Position numbers and translations under genes: made by a program. The notes below the pieces were generated by a model. It was not told the DNA's origin and made no database searches. It worked only from the letters and a program-made list of their open reading frames with translations. DNA of 64,000 nt, taken from assembly GCA_023374045.1 (NCBI GenBank), contig CM041778.1:285921533-285985532 (forward strand). Reading direction: 5' to 3'. Shown here piece after piece: positions 49,187 to 58,498 of the stretch (position 1 is its first letter; each line of letters begins with the position of its first letter). The stretch is from Limonium bicolor (Eukaryota > Streptophyta > Magnoliopsida > Caryophyllales > Plumbaginaceae).

Positions 49187-50586
49187 ATGCTTCTTCGGTC
49201 AACAAGTACTCCTGAAAATTTAGCCAACTTTGATCCGGAGATCGAGAGAACCCTGCTTCAAAATTTAAGGCAACAACAAACCCTTCAAAAGCAGATCCTA
49301 CACCAATGGCAGCACCTACCGTCCGTAACATAAACCGGCCTTCTAACCAAGGCCAGAAACCAGCAATCGACCTTCCTATCCTTCCTCAAACCGAATACGA
49401 TGAATGGCAGAAACTTAAGCCATATCATCAAATTAGATGCATAAAAGAGTTAGGATTGTTCGATGGTACAAACCCGGACGATGCCTTGCTCCACATCACC
49501 AATTCTTCTTGCAACACACAAACAACCTAACCTCCACAAATAATGTCCTCCAATACGCCAGACTTGCTCTCTTCCCCCATAGTCTTACGGGGAACGCCAG
49601 CAAGTGGTACCACAGTCTAACCCCCAGTACCATCACCACAAGGGAGGACATGGCAACCAAATTTTATGACAAATTCATGCCCCCTAGTCGCACCCTGGAG
49701 ATGATCGCCGACATTTACAACTTCAGACAACCTAGCTCGGAGAACATCTGTGAGACTTGGGACAGATTCAAAGGGTTGTTGCGCACATGTCCACACCACG
49801 GCCTCACCAAGGAACAACTATCTCAGTTGTTTTACAAAGGATTGGTCAACCAATGCAAAACCATGATCCTTTCCTCCCTTGGTGCAGATATATTAAAGAA
49901 GCCTGGAGATCAATTCCTTAGTGGAGTTGAATCTCTTTGCGAAGAGATTAGAGATTGGGCCACGGTGGAACCAGGGGCAGTACCACTGGTTTATATCAAG
50001 TGGGAGAGGGCGACTCCAAACTCGACAAATTGATGCAAAGTCATGAGCAGTTGTTGGAGAGAAATGCCCAGACATCAACAAAGGTTAGTGCTCTACAGAA
50101 AGTGGTGGAGCAATAGCAATGAACAAACTTCCTCAACAAGCGAACGTGGTTAGTGCACGACCGCACGCTTCGAGCCCTGACATTCCAGACTTCCAGAATG
50201 TTGAGGAAGTCAACTATGTGAGTAACCAAGGGTATCGGCAGCCATGGCAACAGGGGAACCAACCCCCTCAGCACTTCCAGAGTCAAGCCGGCTACCAGGG
50301 AGGTCCAAGACAATACAGACCATCCCACCCTGCATCATCATCAGAGGCTGAAATGGCTGAACTTCGTGACATGATGTCAGCCCTGATGAATAAGACCCAG
50401 GATACTCAAAATGAGATCTCGACCATTCGCAAGGAGCACAAATCGTTGCAGTTGCAGTTACAGCAACTTCTGATGCAACCACGACAGCAAGGTCAGCTCC
50501 CGTCCCAAACGCAAACCAATCCACGGGATCAGGAGCATGCGAATTCGGTCACTATCCTGCCAAGGAACTCAGATAACGCCAAGTAG
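49187..50586 (+). pseudogene. Element C gag (Athila-type), frameshifted
   Basis: ATG at 49187 opens with NFDPEIERTLLQNLR, the usual Athila gag start. The frame shifts before PILPQTEYDEWQKLKPYHQI (about 49375), again near 49505, then runs through the retrotrans_gag core (YARLALFPHSLTGNASKWYH, DMATKFYDKFMPPSRT, ETWDRFKGLLRTCPHHGL, EQLSQLFYKGL). A third shift lies before 50119, where a Gln/Pro-rich tail with a coiled-coil-like segment begins (ELRDMMSALMNK, NEISTIRKEHKSLQLQLQQL). No zinc knuckle and no protease follow. In autonomous relatives, gag forms the capsid. Confidence 0.88.
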
Positions 50587-51627
50587 CCTAAAAGGCTAAG
50601 TGTAGGGCGGTTCCTCCTCACGCCTTCACTATCAACCAGGGGAGCCTTTCTTCCAATTTAATTTTTCTCCTTTAAATTTATGTTCTTGTTTTTTTTTAAT
50701 TGCTTTCATTATAGTTATTTTAAGTTTCTTTAAAAAAAAAGAGTTTTGCTTATTCATTTTCTTTCGAACACTGGGGACAGTGTTCCTACCAAGTGTAGGG
50801 CAGGGACCCCCCTTAAAAAATAAGTTTTTTTAGCAATATGCATAAGTTTTGTGTTTTATCAATGTTTTACTAAACTTTTTGCATGTTTTTGATTGAGATA
50901 AGATTAGGAATGACTAAAAGCTTGTTCTCTCAAGAGGTAAGCTTTCTAATGACTTGTAGATTCCTGTTTTTAACTTTTTGATTCCCTTTATTAACATGAG
51001 TACATGATCTTGCTCCTAATTCTTTCCTTTATGTACTTATGGGTGTTATTCTTTTCTTTTCAAATTGTGAAAAATCTTTTGGGTGAAAATCTTAAAAGGG
51101 TTTTTGTGCAAAAGAAAAAAAAAGAAGAAAAAATCTTCTTCTAAAGGAAAAGCAATATATTCCTAGAGGTTGCATAAAGTGCCTAAGAATAAAAGCAAGA
51201 AACGAGAGTTTTTCCTTTTATTTTTCTCCTAAATTCCCCGTTCTTCAATGCAAAAAAATATCATGGTTGATTCAGAAACTCTTGCAAAATAGGGCTGATT
51301 CATAAAACCATTAATGAGAGTCTTGGCCACATTCAGAAACTCTTGAAAAATAGAGCTGAATGATGGAAACCGGAAAAAGGAGAGATTACAAATCCCTTAT
51401 GCAAAATAGCCCAAAAGTTTTTGATCGATTTTGAAATTCCTTGTTTTATACCCATTAGTATGTTTTGACAAGATAAGGTAGATTAAGTGATACTTATGAG
51501 TTAGAGTCATATAGTTGGAAATATTTATCTACATTTCATTCTAGAGTTTATCTGTTTTGTGCATAAGTAATTAGTCCTTTCTAATCTTGTTTTGCTCGAG
51601 GACTAGCAAAAGGTAAGTGTAGGGCCT
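50587..51627 (+). other. Element C non-coding internal region
   Basis: About 1 kb between gag and the 3' LTR where relatives carry pol. Contains CACTGGGGACAGTG at about 50769 and three copies of AAGTGTAGGGC (50598, 50791, 51615), the last touching the LTR and probably part of the polypurine tract. No ORF of note. Confidence 0.75.
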
Positions 51628-53126
51628 TGATAAGCCGCAGACTTATCATATTTATGCACTAGATTTAGTATTATATTTATCTAAATAAAGTTATATTTAT
51701 GTTATTTATGCTTATTATGTGTTAAAATATAATATTTGTACAGTCTTATGTTTTTATGAGTTTTCTGTGCAAGGAATGATTTTCTAGGCAAAAGTTCAGT
51801 TGAAGCCGGACTCCATGCCGGGTAGTTTCTGCACGGCAGTACAGAACAGAAAGAAGCCTTGCCGGATGTGATGCCGGGTAAATGCTATCCGGCATGAGTG
51901 TAAAATCGCCTCGATTGACCATATGACAGCACATGTGATCCACGTGTTTTCCAACCGCTGCCGGGTGTGATGCCGGGTATTCCTACCCGGCATAAGCACT
52001 GTTTCGCACGGACATCGACGGTTTCGACCGTTAACAGTTGGGCGCATTTATCACGTGTGCCGGCTATTGGTGACCCGGCATGATGCCCGGCATAGACACA
52101 ATTAATGCCTATAAATAGGCCGAGGAAGGCTACAACTCAACACACTTCAACACCCATATACACTCCACTCACAACTCCAATTCCGCCCACTCCATTGTTG
52201 GTGTCCAAGGAAGTTTCTACAGTTCCATCCACGCGAAGAAGAAGAAAGATCTTGTCGGGTTAAGGCTATGACCATTCCCTTCTCCCCTTTGTATTCTCTT
52301 CTTGTAGTTGTGTGGGTGGGGATGTAGAACTCCTTGCTTATTATTGGTTAGGGATGAATTCCTTCTTGTAAACAATATGATTTCTTTAATATAATTTTCA
52401 AGTTTATTTTGAGTAAGGTTCTTATTGAAAGAGAATAGGTTGATCTCTTTTTCTCTTCATGCAATTCTTACTTGTGGAAGACAAGTCCCAAGTAAGATAG
52501 GTTAGACTCTCTTAATGGTCTTTCTACTCTCTTCTTATGAATTAAGAGTTAGTAGTAAGAGTGAGAATTAATCCATCTTTCCCATTACTTTGTTCATTTC
52601 GTGGAATGATATATGCTCGGATTGTTAATAGGTAGTGAGTCTTCTGTTTTCTTCTCGGAAACTGGAGAAAGAATATGCATTATGACTATGCCGGATGCAC
52701 TGCCGGTGGCCAATGTCTGGCATATTCAATGTCTTTGAATATGCCGTGCATCTGGTATCCGGCAGGACACCCGGCGTGTTCAGTTGTTGGTTAATTCGAA
52801 GGCCTGTGTTTATGTTTAGAGTTCATATTGATGCTTAGATGGTTTTACACCCTGGATCAAGGATAATTTCATTTAATTACCACTTAGTTTAGTTAATTTT
52901 GATTAGGATTAGAAAACATTTCAATTTCCCCCCTTGTCTTAGAATAGGTATTACCGGATTAGGACTAGTTTTCTATAAGTCCCTTGGGTTCGATACTCTC
53001 GGTCGTAATATATTTACACTATACTCCGACCGGGTTTTATTTTGCTACCCGTAGTAGAGTTGTAGGAATAGGTTATTATTTTATTTATTTTGTATATAGT
53101 TTTACCCTACAATTTCTCGATTAGCA
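51628..53126 (+). repeat. Element C 3' LTR
   Basis: 1,499 bp, same termini as the 5' LTR. Followed by the TCTGG duplication and then the integrase of element B. Confidence 0.93.
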
Positions 53127-53131
53127 TCTGG

Positions 53132-55807
53132 ATAGTCCTTTCTGTCTGACCGTCGGTCTGAGGATGGAAGGCGGTACTCAGCTTCAATTCTGTACCCAAC
53201 GCTTCCCGTGTAGCTCTCCAGTATCTCGAAAGAAATCTGGTGTCGCGGTCAGATACTATGGTTTTCGGGACTCCGTGATGTCTGATAATCTCCTTGTCGA
53301 ACAGCTCTGCGAGCTTCACTACCTTCCAGGTGTCCTTCATCGGTATGAATCTGGCAACCTTGGTAAGGCGATCGACTATAACCAAATCATGTTGAGTCCT
53401 CCCCTGGCAGGTGGGAGTCCAACAACAAAATCCATGGAGATATCGTGAAACTTCCACTCCGGAACTGGCATCGATTGTACCATTCCGCCCGGTCTACGAT
53501 GTTCGAATTTCACCTTCTGGCATGTTAAGCATCTGAATAAAAATTTTGTCACATCCAATTTCATTCCAGACCACCAGAAGTACCTCTTCATGTCTTTGTA
53601 CATCTTGGAGGCTCCCGGATGGACTGACCATGTGGAACTGTGTGACTCTCGCAGGATGCGATCCCTTAGCTCAGCATTGCTTCGGGGGATGCATAGCCTG
53701 CCATTCAATCGAATTAGACCATCTTCATGTAGCTTGAAGTCGTACTTTTTCTTCTCAAATGTACCATTTTTGATTTTTGTCTGATTTCGGTTAGGTAAGG
53801 GTCGCTCAACTGAGCGTCTAGCACCTGTCAACCAAGCTAGAAGAAGCGAGTAGCAAATGGAGCGAGTGTGCTCGACGGCTCAGGGCGTCGGCTACAATGT
53901 TTGCCTTCCCTTCCTTATACTGTAGGTCGATGTCGTAGTCTGAGAGAAACTCCATCCACCTTCTCTGTCTTAAGTTCAATTCCTTCTGCGTGAATACATA
54001 CTGTAAGCTCTTGTGGTCGGAGTAGATGGTGATGCTTACCCCATAGAGATAGTGTCGCCATATCTTCAAGGCGAAGACAATGGCTCCTAACTCTAAGTCA
54101 TGTGTCGGGTAATTCTCCTCATGCTTTTTCAGCTGGCGGGAGGCATAAGCTACAACCTTGCCATGCTGCATGAGTACGCATCCCATTCCTTTGCCTGATG
54201 CGTCGCAATATACTTCAAATCCCTCTGTGCCCTCTAGAAGTGTGAGAATCGACGCTGAGGTCAATGAGTCTTTCAGGCTCTGAAATGATAATTCACATTC
54301 GTCTGTCCATACAAACGGTGCATCTTTCTTCATCAATGTAGTAATGGGCTTAGCGACTTTTGAGAAGTCCTTTACGAATCTCCGGTAGTACCGGCTAGAC
54401 CAAGAAAGCTCCGAATGTCGGTAACAGTCTTAGGTCTAGGCCATGATCGTACATCTTCAATCTTAGAAGGGTCAACTGAGATACCTACACTCGAGATGAC
54501 GTGACCAAGGAATGATACCTGATCTAGCCAGAACTCGCACTTGGAGAACTTCGCATACAACTGGTTCTCGCGCAGTGTCTCAAGTACTTCCCTTAAATGA
54601 AATTCATGCTCTTCTGCTGATTTCGAATATACGAGGATATCATCAATGAATACTACTACTAAGTGTCCAACTGTTCACTGAATAGCCAATTCATGAGATC
54701 CATGAATTTTGCTGGTGCGTTTGACAAACCGAATGGCATGATGGTGAATTCGTAGTGGCCATATCTGGTACGGAATGCCGTTTTCTTGATGTCTTGCTCT
54801 TTGATAGCAATCTGATGATACCCAGAACGGAGGTCGATCGTGGAGAAGACTGAGGCTCCTTTCAGCTGGTCGAATAAGTCGTCGATGCGTGGCAATGGGT
54901 ATTTGTTTTTGACTGTGACCGCATTCAGCTCGCGGTAGTCAATACAAAGTCGGAGGCTACCGTCCTTCTTCTTCACGAAGAGAACCGGTGCTCCCCAGGG
55001 TGATACGCTCGGGCGTATAAACCCTTTGTCAAGAAGATCGCGCAACTGCTCTTTTAGTTTGGTCATTTCTGCAGGTGCCATACGGTACGGTGCCCTAGCA
55101 ATGGGACCGGTACCTGGCAAGAGGTCAATCTCAAATTCTACTGCTCTCTGAGGTGGCATGTCGGGTAGCTCCTTAGGGAATACGTCGGGGAATTCGGATA
55201 CAATCGGTACATCTTCACTGAACTCTGGATCTCTCTCCAGGTCTTGTACATAACACAAATATACTTCATGGCCCTTTCTGAGCTCCCGGTACATGGCCAT
55301 AACGGAGATGACTGTGGTCGAAGGCTCTCTCGGTCTCTGGCGGTAAGATACAGTAACCCCAGAAGGACTCTTGAGCAGCAATCGGTGCTCGGCGCAGAGG
55401 ATTCTACCCTTGTGCCGCTCCAACCAATTCATTCCGACTATTAAGTCAAATCCCAATCCATTAAATTCGATGAAGGAGATGGGAAACGATTCGCCTCTGA
55501 TTTCAATCGTGGCTGATTTGTAATACTTGGTGCACTGTACTCGCTCCTTCGATGGAAGAGTAACCAGGAAATTCGGTAGCTCATCCGCATCTAACTTCAA
55601 CCTCTTCACAAAAGATGGTGATACAAAGGTGTGAGAGGCGCCGGAGTCGAATAACACATTGGCGTCAATGCCGTTCACTGGGAAGGTTCCCGTTAAGATG
55701 GTGCCGCTTCTGCCGGCTTGTGCTTCGATGAGGATGCTCAGGTTACCTTCGGTACCGAGTCCACAACCTATTGAAGTCATAATTTCATAAGTAATGATGG
55801 TGGACAC
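53132..55807 (-). pseudogene. Element B pol: protease, RT, RNase H, integrase (frameshifted)
   Basis: ATG at 55807 begins a frame without gag homology. In order: aspartic protease ([14 protein letters not shown], about 55660); RT ([52 protein letters not shown]; the [10 protein letters not shown] active site straddles a frameshift near 54650); RNase H ([56 protein letters not shown]); integrase (HPGASKMYKDMKRYFWW, CLTCQKVKFEHRRP, then DRLTKVARFIPMK, FHPQTDGQTERTIQ). At least four frameshifts break it. It continues at 46889 beyond element C. RT-before-integrase order defines Ty3/gypsy. Confidence 0.95.
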
Positions 55808-55833
55808 AAGTGGAATTCAAATCAACACTGCTC

Positions 55834-55839
55834 TTTATT
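55834..55839 (-). promoter_or_regulatory. AATAAA between AlkB and pol
   Basis: On the minus strand AATAAA lies 70 bases after the AlkB stop codon and 27 bases before the pol ATG. It could be a retained polyadenylation signal of a captured 3' UTR. A single hexamer in AT-rich DNA may also be chance. Confidence 0.4.
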
Positions 55840-55908
55840 GATAAACCAACCATCATACATACCGTGTCTCTAATACACGTTACTAATACATTACATGATA
55901 CTATGAAT

Positions 55909-56645
55909 TTAATACTTCCTAAAGGTAAGGTTCAGGCGTCCTGGTTTCATGTGTGTGGCATTGATTATTGCCGGTGGTGCTGTATTCAGCTTGATCTTGT
56001 TGATCCCGTGATACAGCATCCTAGATTTTCCACCCATGATTAGGACATCTCCTGATCTCAATACCAGTTTCTGTGCGAGGTCCACACGCTTCTGCTCGCT
56101 ATACAAAAATACGGCGTCATCACCTATGGACCAAGACACTACGGGCACTCCTTGTTCAAGAGATTCCGTTGTCTCGTCCTTGTCTTGGTGTAACCCAAGT
56201 CGTCCTTCTTTCTCATAGAAGTTGACGATACAAAGGTCCGCTTCAAGTGCGGGGATCGGATCATTTTCACATTGTGTGCAAGTTCCACTGCTTGTGTAAC
56301 AAGTGTACGAAACTCTGGAGGTATTGTCGGTGGCGTTACTCCGTCTCGTGTTCGTGTCTCTTGGTAAGTCTTGGTATAAGGATTCCAATCCTTTCCCAAG
56401 CACATCATTTTCAGCTTCATTTTCGCTCCACCGGGGAATCGGTTGTATAAAATCCTCCTTGATCCGTTCCTAGTTCGTTGCATCGTCGAATGATCGAGAT
56501 TTGGGCTTCGGTGTCAGGTATCCCCTTAATAAGATCATACCTGGTCAGATGACCTGACACTGCTCACTGGAGTAGTGGTGTGTGGTGATGTCGGTCTCTT
56601 CTTGATTCGGTTTCGAAGGTATTGGATAGCAGATATTAAAACTGC
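55909..56645 (-). pseudogene. AlkB-type 2OG-Fe(II) dioxygenase domain inside element B
   Basis: Minus strand, between gag and protease. Segments in order: PGMILLRGYLT, EAQISIIRRCNELG and GGFY, then KMKLKMMCLGKDWNPYT and PTIPPEFRTLV, then ADLCIVNFYEKEGRLGLHQD, VPVVSWSIGDDAVFLY, SGDVLIMGGKSRMLYHGI and GRLNLTFRKY with a stop at 55909. Iron ligands HxD (LHQDKDE) and the distal His (YHGI) are present, as is the C-terminal RxNLTFR that binds 2-oxoglutarate. The match is to AlkB/ALKBH enzymes, which oxidatively remove methyl groups from nucleic-acid bases. It nearest resembles plant ALKBH1-type sequences by eye. A TGA (probably from CGA) and three frameshifts, one in an A-run near 56262, break this copy. 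Confidence 0.92.
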
Positions 56646-56800
56646 CTATAGTTATGAATTTTACCTACGGTGAGTACTAGTTTCAACTACTTCATTTCAT
56701 GCTCAATACACACTTCAATTCATTTACTCATGCATTCATTCTAACAGTTACTCTAATACTTAGTCATGCTCCTCAAGGATTCAAGGTTTAGATTAATTAC
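56646..56800 (-). other. Intron-like segment joining gag to AlkB
   Basis: GTAATT (donor, 56800) to CTATAG (acceptor, 56646), 155 bp, AT-rich. Removing it makes one frame run from the end of gag (VLHVIDRDGSGSKSGL) into SFNICYPIPSKPNQEE and the AlkB domain. Without removal the frame meets stops. Confidence 0.65.
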
Positions 56801-57144
56801 CTAGGCCGGACTTAGAACCGGACCCGTCACGGTCAATAACATGCAAGACGGGCTGCCTCTGGGTGCGCCCCTCTGAGGACCCCGGGATCCCTGTCCCTGC
56901 GGTGCCTGCTGGGCTGGTGCATCGCCAGATGCAACCTCCTTGCCTTCCCTTTGCTTGTAGCCCTGGAAGTTTCCTCTGGGCTTAGCATTCTCTGGGCACA
57001 TATTAGCTCTATGTCCCGGTTTCTGACAGTTATAGCACTTGATTTCTCTCCCGTAGCAATCCTTGCCGGGATGGTCTTGGTTGCACTTCCTGCACACGTA
57101 GGTGCGGCCGTCGGAGAAGCTTTTGGTGAAACCGGAGCCAGAAC

Positions 57145-57227
57145 CTAAGGTTTAGAGAATTAGCACATTTGTGCAGGAATACAAGGTATGATACTTATGC
57201 AAATACATATTTAGATTCAAAGTTTAC
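57145..57227 (-). other. Gag intron 2 (83 bp)
   Basis: AAGG/GTAAAC donor and CCTTAG/GTT acceptor. The unspliced frame contains stops; removal restores the gag frame exactly before the CRKC zinc motif. Confidence 0.7.
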
Positions 57228-57508
57228 CCTTAGGTGGGTGTGATCTCAGTGGCTTCGCTGCCACCGGCGCAGAAGAACCTAGTTGAAGAAGCTCAACTGG
57301 TTTGCCCTGCTCAGCATGGGCACTGCTCTCACTTGGGAAGTTCTTTTGGTTTTATGAAAGAATTTCCCTTTCTTCTTTTTTTCCAGCTTTTCCCTTGGTT
57401 CTGCTCCTCGGCACTAGTGTTCTTGTTGTTAGCCTTGCGCTTCAGTGCGGTTTCTTCATCCCTTATTTGGCAAGTGATCTCAACGCGAGATGCCGCGTGA
57501 TAGCACTC

Positions 57509-57610
57509 CTGAAGTTTCAGGTATTAGTCGGGATTCTCATTTAAAGAGGTAGAGGTAGTGACAAAGTATTTAAGGAATTTCAATGGTACTAAGGGTTAAA
57601 CGATATTTAC
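57509..57610 (-). other. Gag intron 1 (102 bp)
   Basis: CTTCAG/GTAAAT donor and ACTTCAG/GAG acceptor. The segment has in-frame stops; removal joins two gag pieces in frame. CTTCAG also occurs at both edges, so an insertion with a short duplication is an alternative. Confidence 0.65.
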
Positions 57611-58271
57611 CTGAAGAGAGGTAAATCGTGTGTAGCCCATACCGTACCGCAGGCGATGGCTCAGACCGCCATAGAAGCGATCGGCCAACACCTGGCCGGT
57701 GTGTACCCAAGGTCGGGTAGTAGACGGAGGATAGAAGTGAAGGTTCTGTAGTTTCATCCACAGACATCTTGTCTGTCATCTTCAGGCATCTAGCTCTAGC
57801 CTTTTCTTGGTTTTCACGTGCTCCGGATAGTATTGGATCGGAGGAGGGCTATGAAAGATTCCGGCAAGGTAGGGTCATCGACATGCTCATGCTTGATTAT
57901 CTTCCACCAATCCTGCTGCATCTTTAGATTTCTAGTAGCCGCTAACCTCACTCGAACTCCAGCAGGACATTCAGGGTTTCAATAATGCAGTCTCCATTTC
58001 GGAGATGTAAGCTTCCAGTTTAGTAGGATCGCTCTCGCCCCTAAAGCACGGAGGTCGGAGATCTGCGATAGCTTTTACCCAGTTCACTCTCTGGGTGGAG
58101 GGGGCGGGATTGGTCTCGTTGAGTCTGTTGGTTCTGTTGATTTTGTTGCATGGCGTTGATTACTTGTGGTAGCATCTGTGCTACCGTGGTGGCGACGATC
58201 TCAGCTAACGTCTGCGCGCCAGGTCCTTCAGAGGCTTCGCCTCTAGCTCGGCCTCGGCCTCGTCCTGACAT

Positions 58272-58498
58272 CTGAACATTTAGCATTTACATTAGGCTTC
58301 GCAAGATATGACCTAAGGGTCTGGTATTTAAGCAAAGATATCGTTCATAAGAACGTCAAGGGGTATCCGTTGTTCACAACGGTAGTTCCTAGTTGGGTTT
58401 ATAAGTATCCGTCTTAAGACGGTTGAAATCCTAACTCGGTAATCCCTATGCTCGGTAACCATGGACATCAGAGCGTAGTTACACTCTGATACACTTTT
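58272..58498 (-). promoter_or_regulatory. Element B leader: PBS and stem-loop cluster
   Basis: Minus strand after the 5' LTR: TGTATCAGAGTG resembles the initiator tRNA-Met site TGGTATCAGAGC. Its TATCAGAG can pair with CTCTGATG about 10 bases on. Then come CCGTCTTAAGACGG (58409-58422, perfect palindrome), CCGTTGT/ACAACGG (58367-58382) and CGTTC/GAACG (58342-58355). The leader ends at the acceptor TTCAG abutting the gag ATG. Confidence 0.7.

Larger units (their letters stand above)
46895..53126 (+). mobile_element. Element C: gag-only Athila-like Ty3 element
   Basis: LTRs of about 1.5 kb (46895-48397, 51628-53126) flanked by TCTGG (46890-46894, 53127-53131), inserted in the integrase of element B. 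The primer-binding region TTGGCGCCGTTGCCAGGGAC, the gag type and the CACTGGGGACAGTG string after gag match plant Athila-type elements. Only gag is present; there is no protease, RT or integrase, so the copy relies on others (a TR-GAG or LARD-like design). The LTRs differ by about eight substitutions and several short indels, so it is young and clearly younger than element B. Confidence 0.93.
56801..58271 (-). pseudogene. Element B gag with two internal introns
   Basis: Starts at ATG 58271 (MSGRGRGRARG), directly after TTCAG, a splice-acceptor-like site. Exons 58271-57611, 57508-57228 and 57144-56801 are separated by GT-AG segments of 102 and 83 bp. Splicing joins YTRFTSLQ to ECYHAASRVEI and SHPPK to GSGSGFTKSF in frame. 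The core shows WVKAIADLRPPCFRGESDPT, LEAYISEMETALLKP and QQDWWKIIKHEHVDD. The end has CRKCNQDHPGKDC and a CCHC knuckle (CYNCQKPGHRANMC). The first exon has several frameshifts, so it is broken. Gag would form the particle and bind the RNA. Confidence 0.85.

Noticed and set aside
55909..56645. AlkB as an ordinary host gene next to a retrotransposon
   Set aside because: It lies between gag and protease on the same strand, inside one pair of LTRs, and is joined to gag by a frame-restoring intron; no separate promoter is evident.
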